Made by a program: the position numbers and the translations under genes. Positions 24,060 through 34,011 of a stretch of 34,011 bases of DNA are shown here, piece by piece. Under the pieces are notes generated by a model. That model saw only the letters and a program-made list of their open reading frames with translations, made no database searches and was not told the origin of the DNA. Origin of the DNA: Pelagibacteraceae bacterium AG-410-D23 (GTDB lineage: Bacteria; Pseudomonadota; Alphaproteobacteria; Pelagibacterales; Pelagibacteraceae); contig QCKR01000002.1 of assembly GCA_003215185.1 (NCBI GenBank), positions 1-34,011 of the forward strand, read 5' to 3'. The stretch's first letter is position 1; each line of letters starts with the position of its first letter.

Positions 24060-24593
24060 TTGTCAACAAATATTAAAAAAAAAATTAAAATTGGAATTTT
24101 AGGTGGAACCTTTGATCCTGCTCATAAAGGTCATATAAAAATATCCAGAGAATCAAAAAAAAGATTTAAATTAAATTATATAATTTGGGCTATAACAAAA
24201 AAGAATCCTTTAAAAAATAAAAGTTCTTTAACTTTAGATTCTAGAATTAAATATGCTAAAAAAATAACAAAAAAATATAATTTTATTAAAGTTAAATTTT
24301 ATGAAAATAAAATAAAATCTAATAAAACTATTAATCTAATAAATTATTTTAAAAAAATTAATAATAAATTAGATATTTATTTTATAATGGGAGCAGACAA
24401 TTTGATTAATTTTCATAGGTGGAATAAATGGAAATTAATTTCAAAAAAATGTAATATTTTAGTCTTTGACAGGCATGGTTTTAAAAATAAGTCTTTAAAA
24501 TCAATTACATTTAAACAATTAAATCAAAGAAGATTGAAGTTTATTAAATTCAAAAAAGTTAATATTTCATCTTCTCAATTAAGAAAAATTTGA
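24060..24593 (+). CDS. nadD: Nicotinate-nucleotide adenylyltransferase
   Basis: This 177-residue nucleotidyltransferase has the motif IGILGGTFDPAHKGHI (about residues 12-26), IMGADNLINFHRWNKW, and a C-terminal SSSQLRKI that matches the ISSTxIR motif with a substitution. It adenylylates nicotinate mononucleotide in NAD synthesis. The start is TTG, 1 base after the proA stop, with no upstream ATG possible. The C-terminus is short: the reading frame stops right after SSSQLRKI, whereas NadD usually carries 20-30 further residues, so the protein is slightly truncated compared with the family. Confidence 0.9.
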   Translation: MSTNIKKKIKIGILGGTFDPAHKGHIKISRESKKRFKLNYIIWAITKKNPLKNKSSLTLDSRIKYAKKITKKYNFIKVKFYENKIKSNKTINLINYFKKINNKLDIYFIMGADNLINFHRWNKWKLISKKCNILVFDRHGFKNKSLKSITFKQLNQRRLKFIKFKKVNISSSQLRKI

Positions 24594-24610
24594 TAAGATT
24601 TTTATAATTA

Positions 24611-24961
24611 ATGGATAAAATTTTTGATTTAAAAAAAATCATTATAAACACTTTAGATTCAAATAAAGCAGTAGATATAATAAGTATAGATTTAGAAAAC
24701 AAAAGCTCAATGGCAGATTATCTGATAATTGCTAGTGGAACTTCATCTAGACATATACAAGCTTTATCAGAAATCGTTTTGGAAAAATTAAAAAGTAATG
24801 GAGTAACAAATTGTAAAATAGAAGGAAATGATAGTAATGACTGGAAATTAATAGATGGAATAGATGTGATAGTTCATATATTTCATCCTGAAAAAAGAAA
24901 ATTTTATGAACTTGAAAAAATGTGGTCAGAATTAATTCCAAAAGAAAAAATTTTAATATGA
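24611..24961 (+). CDS. rsfS: Ribosomal silencing factor RsfS
   Basis: This 116-residue protein has the RsfS (Iojap) signature DLENKSSMADYLIIASGTSSRHIQALSE and ends with the conserved GNDSNDWKLIDGIDVIVHIFHPEKRKFYELEKMW. It binds L14 on the 50S subunit and blocks subunit joining in starvation. It follows nadD by 17 bases, the conserved nadD-rsfS order. Its TGA overlaps the ctpA ATG (ATGA). The rlmH gene often found next is absent here. Confidence 0.96.
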   Translation: MDKIFDLKKIIINTLDSNKAVDIISIDLENKSSMADYLIIASGTSSRHIQALSEIVLEKLKSNGVTNCKIEGNDSNDWKLIDGIDVIVHIFHPEKRKFYELEKMWSELIPKEKILI

Positions 24962-26088
24962 AAACTATAATTATTTTAATCTTCTCATTTTTTATTATAA
25001 GTAACTGTTTTGCCGAAAAAGACAAAACTGTTTATGAAAAAATAGATTTGTTCAGTGAAGTTCTAAGTAAAATAAATAATGAATATGTAGAAAAAGTTGA
25101 TCAAAGTGAAATGATGGATTCTGCAATTGATGGTGTTTTGCAATCTTTAGATCCTTATTCTTCTTATATGTCACCTGAAATTTTTGAAAATATGCAAACA
25201 GAAACAAGTGGTGAGTTTGGAGGGCTTGGTATTGAAGTTGGAATGGAACATGGGGTAGTAAAAGTTATTTCTCCAATTGATAATTCTCCAGCTTCAAGGA
25301 CAGGAATAAAAGCAGGTGATTACATTGTAAAAATAAATGATATTCAAGTTCAAGGTAAAACTTTAACAGAGGCAGTCGAGTTAATGAGAGGGCCTGTAGG
25401 ATCAGATATTGAAATAACTGTTAGAAGAAGAGGTGTTAAAAAAGCACTTGTTTTTAATATTACTAGAGAAATTATAAAAATAGCGTCTGTAAAGTCAAAA
25501 TTTATAAATGATAATATAGGTTATTTAAGATTAACTGCTTTTAATGAAAACAGTGCCTCTCAAATAAAAAAGGCAATTGATATTTTAAATAAAAAAAAAA
25601 ATTTAAAAGGTTATATTTTAGACCTAAGAAACAATCCTGGAGGTTTACTATCTCAGGCAATAAAAATTTCAGATTTTTTTCTAGAAAATGGAGAAATAGT
25701 TTCAACAAAAGGTAGAAAAAAATCAGAAAATAAAAAATTTTTTGCAAGAAAAGGCGATTTAATAAATGGAAAAACTTTAATTGTTTTAATTAATTATGGT
25801 TCTGCCTCAGCATCAGAAATTGTTGCTGGAGCTTTAAAAGATCACAAAAGAGCAATTCTTTTAGGAGAGAATAGCTATGGAAAAGGATCTGTTCAATCAA
25901 TAATTCCTCTAAAAAATAAAGGTGCTATTAAATTAACAATTTCTAAATATTATTTACCATCAGGAAAATCAATATCAGAAGTGGGCGTCAGTCCTGATAT
26001 TATTATAGAAGAAAGTTCAGATGCATTCGTAATTAATTCAAACACTGATAACCAATTAAACTTCGCAGTTAAACTTTTAAACGGCTAG
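24958..26088 (+). CDS. ctpA: C-terminal processing peptidase (S41 family, PDZ-containing)
   Basis: This periplasmic serine protease has about 376 residues. The ATG at 24958 gives a signal peptide (MKTIIILIFSFFIISNCFAEKDK); the track start 24922 would put a basic stretch before it and is unlikely. A PDZ domain spans about residues 85-165 (GIEVGMEHGVVKVISPIDNSPASRTGI). The S41 core shows LDLRNNPGGLL, the nucleophile in NYGSASASEIVAGAL and the general-base lysine in NSYGKGSVQ. Substrates are probably cell-wall enzymes or damaged periplasmic proteins. The EnvC-type murein hydrolase activator often encoded upstream is absent. rppH follows after 2 bases. Confidence 0.94.
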   Translation: MKTIIILIFSFFIISNCFAEKDKTVYEKIDLFSEVLSKINNEYVEKVDQSEMMDSAIDGVLQSLDPYSSYMSPEIFENMQTETSGEFGGLGIEVGMEHGVVKVISPIDNSPASRTGIKAGDYIVKINDIQVQGKTLTEAVELMRGPVGSDIEITVRRRGVKKALVFNITREIIKIASVKSKFINDNIGYLRLTAFNENSASQIKKAIDILNKKKNLKGYILDLRNNPGGLLSQAIKISDFFLENGEIVSTKGRKKSENKKFFARKGDLINGKTLIVLINYGSASASEIVAGALKDHKRAILLGENSYGKGSVQSIIPLKNKGAIKLTISKYYLPSGKSISEVGVSPDIIIEESSDAFVINSNTDNQLNFAVKLLNG

Positions 26089-26090
26089 CT

Positions 26091-26567
26091 ATGAAAGAAA
26101 AATATAAAAATCTTCCACTAAGAAGTGGCGTTGGAGTAATATTACTAAATAAAAATAATCAAGTATTTGTTGCAAAAAGGATTGATAATCCAAAAAACTT
26201 TTGGCAAATGCCTCAAGGAGGCGTTGATAAAGGTGAAGACTATTATGATGCTGCTATAAGGGAACTAAAAGAAGAAACTAGTATAGTAAGTGTAGAACTA
26301 ATTCAGGAAGTTGACAAAAAACTAACTTATATATTGCCGGATGAATTAATAGGAATTATTTGGAAAGGTAGATTTAAAGGTCAAACACAAAAATGGTTTA
26401 TTATGAGATTTATTGGCAATGAATCAGAAATCAATATAAATACGAAAAAACCTGAATTTCTAGAATGGAAATGGATTGATTTAGAAGATTTAACAAAAAT
26501 AGCTGTAAACTTTAAACTCAATGTTTACAAAAATCTTAAACAAGAAATATCAAAAATATTAAACTAA
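26091..26567 (+). CDS. rppH: RNA pyrophosphohydrolase (Nudix)
   Basis: This 158-residue Nudix hydrolase matches RppH: PLRSGVGVILLNKNNQVFVAKR, NFWQMPQGGVDKGED, and the Nudix box G-x5-E-x7-RELKEETSI. The penultimate box glycine is serine here (about residue 64), while the metal-binding glutamates are kept. It converts 5'-triphosphate mRNA ends to monophosphate and so starts decay. It is the last gene of the long plus-strand run; its TAA interlocks with the atpC stop (CTAA). Confidence 0.93.
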   Translation: MKEKYKNLPLRSGVGVILLNKNNQVFVAKRIDNPKNFWQMPQGGVDKGEDYYDAAIRELKEETSIVSVELIQEVDKKLTYILPDELIGIIWKGRFKGQTQKWFIMRFIGNESEININTKKPEFLEWKWIDLEDLTKIAVNFKLNVYKNLKQEISKILN

Positions 26568-26961
26568 TTTAAAGTTAAGTTCTTTAAAACTTCAATCTTT
26601 TGGTCAATTAGGTATTTGTTTTGGTCAGAAATATCTTTTTTTTGATTATCTTGCTCTGCTTTAGCCAAAGCATCTCTTGCAACATTTTTATCCATTTTTT
26701 TAATATCAAAAATATTACTAGTTAATATTGATAAACAATTATTCTTAAATTCTACTATTCCGTCATCAACATAGTAAGTTTCTTCATTTGAGCCATCAAA
26801 AATTCTCACTAGTCCAGGTTTTAAAAAAGATATTATTGATATATGGTCCTTTAATATTCCCATATCTCCTTCAAATGCTGGCACCACTACTTCAGTAACT
26901 CCTTCTTTTGATAAAAATGAACTTTCAGGGTTTACTATTTCAAGCTTAAAGCCTTCACTCA

Positions 26962-26962
<1 letters not shown>
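26564..26962 (-). CDS. atpC: ATP synthase F1 subunit epsilon
   Basis: This 132-residue protein has the epsilon N-terminal beta-sandwich (FKLEIVNPESSFLSKEGVTEVVVPAFEGDMGILKDH). A C-terminal helical segment rich in D, N and K follows (ARDALAKAEQDNQ). It is part of the F1 central stalk. Its ATG overlaps the atpD stop by one base. It is the last gene of the atpHAGDC operon and ends in a 4-base overlap with rppH. Confidence 0.95.
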
Positions 26963-29258
<2,296 letters not shown>

Positions 29259-29262
29259 AGAT

Positions 29263-30798
29263 CTATGAATTAAAGTTTTTTTTAAGTTCTGTAATAATTT
29301 CAGTTAAAGATTTTTCTACATCTTCTTCAAGTTTACCTGAACTTGATATTGAATCTAAAATTTCCGATTTTTCAGACTTGCATTTTTCTATAATTTTATT
29401 TTCAAAATCAGAAATATTTTTTTGCTCAATGTCATCTAAATGACCTTTAACACCACAAAATATTGAAATTACTTGTTCGGCTACAGTCATAGGTGAGTAT
29501 TGTTTTTGTTTTAATAGTTCGGTTAATTTAGAGCCTCTATTTAATAATTTCTGAGTAGAAGCATCCAAATCTGATCCGAACTGAGCAAATGCAGCCATTT
29601 CTCTATATTGAGCAAGCTCAAGTTTCATAGATCCAGAAACTTTTTTCATTGCTTTTGTTTGAGCTGAAGATCCAACTCTTGAAACCGATAATCCTACATT
29701 GATTGCTGGTCTTATACCCTGGTTGAATAGCTCTGTTTCCAAAAAGATTTGACCATCTGTAATTGAAATTACATTTGTAGGTATAAATGCAGAAACATCA
29801 CCACCTTGAGTTTCAATTATTGGAAGAGCTGTTAAAGATCCTCCACCATGCTCATCACTCAATTTAGCAGCTCTTTCAAGTAGTCTACTGTGTAAATAAA
29901 ATACATCACCTGGATAAGCTTCTCTTCCAGGAGGTCTTCTTAATAAAAGAGACATTTGTCTATAAGCTACAGCTTGTTTTGATAAATCATCATAAATAAT
30001 TAATGCATGCATCCCATTGTCCCTAAAATATTCACCCATAGCACAACCTGTATACGGTGCTAAAAATTGTAGTGGGGCAGCATCAGAAGCTGTAGCTGCA
30101 ACAATAGTTGTGTATTCCATTGCACCAGCTTCTTCTAAAGTTTTCTCAATTTGTCTAACAGTAGATCTTTTCTGACCTATTGCTACGTAAACACAATATA
30201 ATTTTTGCTTTTCATCATTAGACTCATTTATTTTTTTTTGGTTTATAATTGCATCAATAGCAACTGCTGTTTTGCCTGTTTGTCTATCACCAATAATTAA
30301 TTCTCTTTGACCTCTACCAATTGGAACCAAGCTATCAATAGATTTAAGTCCAGTTTGCATTGGCTCACTAACTGATTTACGTGGAATAATTCCTGGGGCT
30401 TTTACTTCCACTCTGCTTCTCTTAACTCCTTTATCTAATGCTCCCTTGCCATCTATTGGATTTCCTAACCCATCAACAACCCTACCTAATAATTCTTTAC
30501 CTACAGGAGTATCAACTATTGCTCCTGTTCTTTTAACTGTATCTCCTTCTTTAATAGCTTTGTCATCTCCAAAAATTACTACACCAACATTTTCACTTTC
30601 TAAATTTAGCGCCATACCTTTTGATGAGTCTGCAAATTCTACCATTTCCCCTGCTTGAACATTGTCCAGTCCATATATTCTTGCAATACCATCTCCTACA
30701 GATAATACTTGTCCAACTTCAGTTATCTCTGCTTTATCTCCATATTTTTTTATTTGTTCTTTTAATATTTTTGTAACTTCTGATGGATTAATTTCCAT
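29263..30798 (-). CDS. atpA: ATP synthase F1 subunit alpha
   Basis: This is the 511-residue non-catalytic nucleotide-binding subunit, with Walker [12 protein letters not shown], then [48 protein letters not shown], and [15 protein letters not shown]. It has standard length. It starts directly at the base after the atpH stop, with no gap. F1 alpha alternates with beta in the catalytic hexamer. Confidence 0.99.
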   Translation of the reverse strand: MEINPSEVTKILKEQIKKYGDKAEITEVGQVLSVGDGIARIYGLDNVQAGEMVEFADSSKGMALNLESENVGVVIFGDDKAIKEGDTVKRTGAIVDTPVGKELLGRVVDGLGNPIDGKGALDKGVKRSRVEVKAPGIIPRKSVSEPMQTGLKSIDSLVPIGRGQRELIIGDRQTGKTAVAIDAIINQKKINESNDEKQKLYCVYVAIGQKRSTVRQIEKTLEEAGAMEYTTIVAATASDAAPLQFLAPYTGCAMGEYFRDNGMHALIIYDDLSKQAVAYRQMSLLLRRPPGREAYPGDVFYLHSRLLERAAKLSDEHGGGSLTALPIIETQGGDVSAFIPTNVISITDGQIFLETELFNQGIRPAINVGLSVSRVGSSAQTKAMKKVSGSMKLELAQYREMAAFAQFGSDLDASTQKLLNRGSKLTELLKQKQYSPMTVAEQVISIFCGVKGHLDDIEQKNISDFENKIIEKCKSEKSEILDSISSSGKLEEDVEKSLTEIITELKKNFNS

Positions 30799-31356
30799 TT
30801 ATGCCTCTATCATTTTATTTTCTAATTGTTTTAACTTACTTTTTATTGATGTGTCTATCATCAAACTACCAACTTGAATTATCAATCCTCCAATTAAGCT
30901 TGGATCATATTTATAATCTAATTTAACTTTGTTAGTGAAATCTTTTGATAATTCATCTTTAATTCTGTTTACTTCATTATCACTCAATTGTTTAGCAGCA
31001 ATTAGTTTTGCTTTCACTTCACCTCTTTTTTGAGAGCAAATATCTAAAAAATTTCTTAAAATATTTTGTAAAAAAAACAACCTTCTTTTTTCAACTAAAA
31101 AACATAAAAAATTTTTTAACAATATGTTAAAATTATAATTTTCAGATATTTTATTTAATATATCTATTTGGTCTTCTTTTTTATTAGTCGGATTTTTTAT
31201 TAGAGATTCAAAATCTTCACTATTATCAAGAAGTTTAATCAATGCAGAAGATTGATTTTCTATTTCCTGAACATTTTTATTTTCTTCTGCAAGTTCATAA
31301 AGGGCAAGAGAGTACCTGCTCGCAGCTGTATCAGAAAAATTTTTGTTTTTACTCAA
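30799..31356 (-). CDS. atpH: ATP synthase F1 subunit delta
   Basis: This 185-residue OSCP/delta subunit begins with a helical domain (SRYSLALYELAEENKNVQEIENQ) and ends with the conserved YDPSLIGGLIIQVGSLMIDTSIKSKLKQL. It connects the F1 head to the peripheral stalk. The start is TTG (31356), backed by a clear Shine-Dalgarno AGAGGA six bases upstream, so the non-ATG start is well supported. It is the first gene of the F1 operon. The Fo genes are not in the window, which matches the split atp organisation of alphaproteobacteria. Confidence 0.96.
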   Translation of the reverse strand: MSKNKNFSDTAASRYSLALYELAEENKNVQEIENQSSALIKLLDNSEDFESLIKNPTNKKEDQIDILNKISENYNFNILLKNFLCFLVEKRRLFFLQNILRNFLDICSQKRGEVKAKLIAAKQLSDNEVNRIKDELSKDFTNKVKLDYKYDPSLIGGLIIQVGSLMIDTSIKSKLKQLENKMIEA

Positions 31357-31362
31357 TTTAGA

Positions 31363-31368
31363 TCCTCT
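31363..31368 (-). promoter_or_regulatory. Strong Shine-Dalgarno fixing the atpH TTG start
   Basis: AGAGGA on the minus strand lies 6 bases before TTG 31356. It is among the strongest ribosome-binding sites in the window and decides the start. Most other genes here have no obvious Shine-Dalgarno. Confidence 0.7.
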
Positions 31369-31418
31369 AATTATAGTAGATGAATTATATAAAGTTGAAA
31401 TTAATTAACATATGAATG

Positions 31419-31441
31419 TTATGTCTTCAAGTGAGACATAA
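31419..31441 (-). promoter_or_regulatory. Perfect 8-bp inverted repeat between priA and the atp operon
   Basis: TTATGTCT (31419-31426) and AGACATAA (31434-31441) are exact complements around a 7-base spacer. No T-run follows the stem in the minus (transcript) direction, so it is not a normal terminator of priA. It could be an RNA hairpin in the atp leader or an operator for a dimeric regulator. It lies 63 bases before the atpH start. Confidence 0.45.
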
Positions 31442-31465
31442 TGAAAAAAAGCTCATTTTTCCCAA

Positions 31466-33430
31466 CTAATTGAAGCTTATTGGATCAACATCAACTGAAA
31501 GTTTTATTCCTTTTTCAAACTTAAAATATTTTAAAGCATTAAATAAAGATTCTTGAATTTTTAAAGATTTTTTTCCTCTAATTAACAACCTCACTCTATA
31601 ATTTTTTCTAATCTTATAAATTGATGAATTTACTGGACCAAGAACTAAGTAATCTATTTTACTATAAATATAATTTTTAAATTTTATTGATTCTCTTTGC
31701 AGTTTTTTTTCATCCGTCGATGTTAAGATCAAAGATATAAATCTTTGATAAGGTGGTAAATTATTTTTTTTTCTTAATTCTAATTCTCTTTCAAGAAATA
31801 AGTTTGGGTTTTTATTTGTAATATCAAAAATTATATTTTTGTCTAAGTTATAAGTCTGAAAATAAACAGTTGCTGGTTTTCCAGTTCTTCCTGCTCTTCC
31901 TGAAAGTTGATGATATAATTGCAGATTTTTTTCAGCACTTCTTAGATCATGTCCCTGCAATGATAAATCTATATCAACTACTACAATACAATTTAAGTTT
32001 GGAAAATGAAAACCTTTTGATATTAACTGAGTTCCAATAAGAATTGGAATTTTATTATCTGTAATTTTTTCTAAAATTTTATATGAATCTTTTTTATTAA
32101 TTGTATCGCTTGAAAAAATAATTTGTTTTCGATTAGGAAAAATTTTTTTTACTTCTTCCGATATTTTTTCAACTCCAGGACCACTAAAAACAAACTTGCA
32201 ACTTCCACTTATGTTTCTTTTACATTCTCTTTTTAAATCTGTACTAAATCCACAATAATGACAAAGAAGATTTTTTCTATTTTTATGATAAACTAAGTTA
32301 ATAGAACAATTTGGACACGAATAAACTTTTGAACAATTTTTGCATAAAACATAAGGTGAAAAACCTCTTCTATTTAAAAAAAAAAGCACTTGATCTTTCT
32401 TATCTAAATGTTTTTTTACCTTTTTAATTACTTCTGTAGATATCCAAGATTGTGCTGATAATTTTGATTTATTTAAATCTATAATTTCGTAATTAGGTAG
32501 TGAGGCCTCTTCAAATCTATTTAATATATTTGAAATTTTATATTTTTTATTTTTTATATTTTCATAAGTTTCTATAGAAGGTACAGCTGTTATTAGGTTT
32601 ACTGGAATATTTTGAAAATAAGCTCTAGATACAGCCATATCTCTAGCATTATAAATTAAACCTTCATCCTGTTTGTAAGACTGGTCATGTTCTTCGTCAA
32701 CAGTAATCAATCCTAAATTTTTAAAAGGTAAAAATAACGAAGATCTGGCTCCAATAACAACCTTAATTTTTCCAGTTGAAATTCCATTCCATATTATTTT
32801 TTTATTTTTTTTTGTAATTCCTGAATGCCATATCGCTGGATCAAAACCAAAAAATTCTCTAAATTTTTCTTCAAATTGTCTGGTCAATCCTATTTCGGGA
32901 AGCATTATTAGTCCTTGAAAGCCTTTATCAATTATTGCTTTTAGAGCTTCAAAATATACAATTGTTTTTCCAGAACCTGTTATTCCTTGAAGAACATGAA
33001 CTCTAAACTTGTCATTTTCTTTGTTAATTTCTCTTAACGCTACTGACTGTTCCTTTGATAAATCAAAGGATTTTTTTTTAAAATTAGTATTAAATTTTTT
33101 AAATTCTTCGGTATTTATATTTTCAATTGCTTCCCCACTAAGTAGTGAAGATCTTAAGGCCATCCCTATAGGAATTAAATTATATTTTGAAAACCAAATA
33201 ATAAAGTTTATTATATTTTTATTAAGCGATGGAACATTTATTTTTGAAATTACTTTTTTAACAATAAATTTCTTATTTTTTTCCTTCTCAAATTCATTCC
33301 AAACAACACCTGTAAGTTCTGAATTGCCAAATGGGATTTTAACATAATCGCCTAATTTTAAATTTAGCTCACCACTTTCATAAGTAAATGGATAATCAAA
33401 AATTTTTGGTAAAAGAATCGGAATCTTCAT
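31466..33430 (-). CDS. priA: Primosomal replication restart helicase PriA
   Basis: This 654-residue superfamily 2 helicase has an N-terminal DNA-binding part, Walker A GITGSGKT (about 149-156), DEEH at about 245-248, and the motif VI region LSGRAGRTGKPATVYFQT. The zinc-binding insert has Cys at about 363, 366, 372, 375, 390, 393, 403 and 411. The spacing matches E. coli PriA exactly up to the seventh cysteine. The eighth is displaced from +3 to +8, with Asn in the usual place. The protein reloads the replisome at stalled forks. It is somewhat shorter than the E. coli form (~730). It is 22 bases downstream of lpdA and upstream of atpH. Confidence 0.95.
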   Translation of the reverse strand: MKIPILLPKIFDYPFTYESGELNLKLGDYVKIPFGNSELTGVVWNEFEKEKNKKFIVKKVISKINVPSLNKNIINFIIWFSKYNLIPIGMALRSSLLSGEAIENINTEEFKKFNTNFKKKSFDLSKEQSVALREINKENDKFRVHVLQGITGSGKTIVYFEALKAIIDKGFQGLIMLPEIGLTRQFEEKFREFFGFDPAIWHSGITKKNKKIIWNGISTGKIKVVIGARSSLFLPFKNLGLITVDEEHDQSYKQDEGLIYNARDMAVSRAYFQNIPVNLITAVPSIETYENIKNKKYKISNILNRFEEASLPNYEIIDLNKSKLSAQSWISTEVIKKVKKHLDKKDQVLFFLNRRGFSPYVLCKNCSKVYSCPNCSINLVYHKNRKNLLCHYCGFSTDLKRECKRNISGSCKFVFSGPGVEKISEEVKKIFPNRKQIIFSSDTINKKDSYKILEKITDNKIPILIGTQLISKGFHFPNLNCIVVVDIDLSLQGHDLRSAEKNLQLYHQLSGRAGRTGKPATVYFQTYNLDKNIIFDITNKNPNLFLERELELRKKNNLPPYQRFISLILTSTDEKKLQRESIKFKNYIYSKIDYLVLGPVNSSIYKIRKNYRVRLLIRGKKSLKIQESLFNALKYFKFEKGIKLSVDVDPISFN

Positions 33431-33452
33431 ATGTGCATAATATGAAAATTTT

Positions 33453-34011
33453 TTAAGAGTGTATTGGTCTTTTATCTACCGCTAAAGCTGCTTCTTTCAC
33501 TGCTTCTGAAAAAGTTGGGTGTGCATGACAAGTTCTTGCTATATCTTCTGCACTTGCACCAAATTCCATTGCTAGAGACATTTCTGCTATTAATTCACCT
33601 GCATTAGGCCCTATAATATGAACTCCCAAAACCTTATCTGAATTACTGTCTGCTAATATCTTAACAAAACCTTCTGCCTCGTTTATTGCTTTAGCTCTTG
33701 AATTAGCCATAAAGGAAAATTTACCTATTTTAAAATTTATTTTTTCTTCTAGTAATTGCTTTTCCGTTTTGCCAACTGTTGCAACTTCAGGTGATGTATA
33801 AATTACTCCTGGAATCACATCATAATTTACATGTCCCGCATGACCAGCTATCATTTCAGCTACTGCAATACCTTCATCTTCTGCTTTATGTGCCAACATA
33901 GGTCCTTGTATCACATCACCTATAGCAAAAATATTTTTTATATTTGTCTCATATTTTTCATTAACTTTAATTCTATTTTTATCATCTAAGTTAATTCCAA
34001 CTTTTTTTAAA
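33453..34011 (-). CDS. lpdA: Dihydrolipoyl dehydrogenase, C-terminal part (partial, runs off window end)
   Basis: The frame is open to the window edge, giving about 185 residues; the ORF track's 33914 start is an internal GTG. Readable features are the FAD-binding [24 protein letters not shown], the dimerisation domain [18 protein letters not shown], and the catalytic His-Glu pair in [19 protein letters not shown]. Lpd is the E3 component of the 2-oxoglutarate and pyruvate dehydrogenase complexes and of glycine cleavage. The redox-active disulfide lies outside the window. It is probably co-transcribed with priA. Confidence 0.96.
   Translation of the reverse strand, partial: LKKVGINLDDKNRIKVNEKYETNIKNIFAIGDVIQGPMLAHKAEDEGIAVAEMIAGHAGHVNYDVIPGVIYTSPEVATVGKTEKQLLEEKINFKIGKFSFMANSRAKAINEAEGFVKILADSNSDKVLGVHIIGPNAGELIAEMSLAMEFGASAEDIARTCHAHPTFSEAVKEAALAVDKRPIHS

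Noticed and set aside
33009-33347. 112-residue plus-strand ORF with hydrophobic stretches
   Set aside because: Antisense of the PriA N-terminal domain; the hydrophobicity comes from reversed lysine/asparagine codons.

Overview
The window is a strongly AT-rich, gene-dense bacterial chromosome segment that looks like the marine alphaproteobacterial SAR11 clade (Candidatus Pelagibacter or a close relative). The reasons are the very low GC, intergenic gaps of almost nothing, a class I lysyl-tRNA synthetase, a RegA/ActR-type response regulator, the F1-only ATP synthase operon downstream of priA, and a SAM-II riboswitch on metX. This assignment rests on recognising the gene set, not on a search. 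There are no mobile elements, CRISPR arrays, tRNAs or rRNAs, and no gene-free stretch over 200 bases. I see no accessory island or defence system; this is core genome.

Layout. 1-3.6 kb: the 5' part of polA (minus), an ABC-2-type ATPase and bioY (plus), then regA (minus). 3.7-6.9 kb: a compact polyamine operon (ornithine decarboxylase, deoxyhypusine-synthase-like protein, agmatinase-family ureohydrolase). 6.9-11.7 kb: yhhQ-rpmB (minus), a small membrane protein plus TauE-type exporter (plus), pyrD-lysS (minus). 11.7-17.3 kb: trkH, an AmpG-like permease and an NlpC/P60 hydrolase (plus), then tyrA-hisC (minus). 17.4-26.6 kb: one long plus-strand run: SAM-II riboswitch, metX, metW, gloB, rplU, rpmA, obgE, proB, proA, nadD, rsfS, ctpA, rppH. 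26.6-34 kb: a minus-strand run, lpdA (partial) to priA to atpHAGDC.

How the genes work together. The methionine block is gated by a SAM sensor. Ornithine decarboxylase and the ureohydrolase both plausibly yield putrescine, which the DHS-like enzyme may use. AmpG plus NlpC/P60 looks like a cell-wall-fragment uptake and trimming pair. proB-proA make proline. atpHAGDC is the F1 half of the ATP synthase, with the Fo genes elsewhere.

The least-explained signals are non-coding: a pseudoknot-like leader before ornithine decarboxylase, a perfect hairpin before the atp operon, and a hairpin abutting the obgE start codon. Other notable points are the interlocked convergent stop codons and a displaced zinc-ligand cysteine in PriA.
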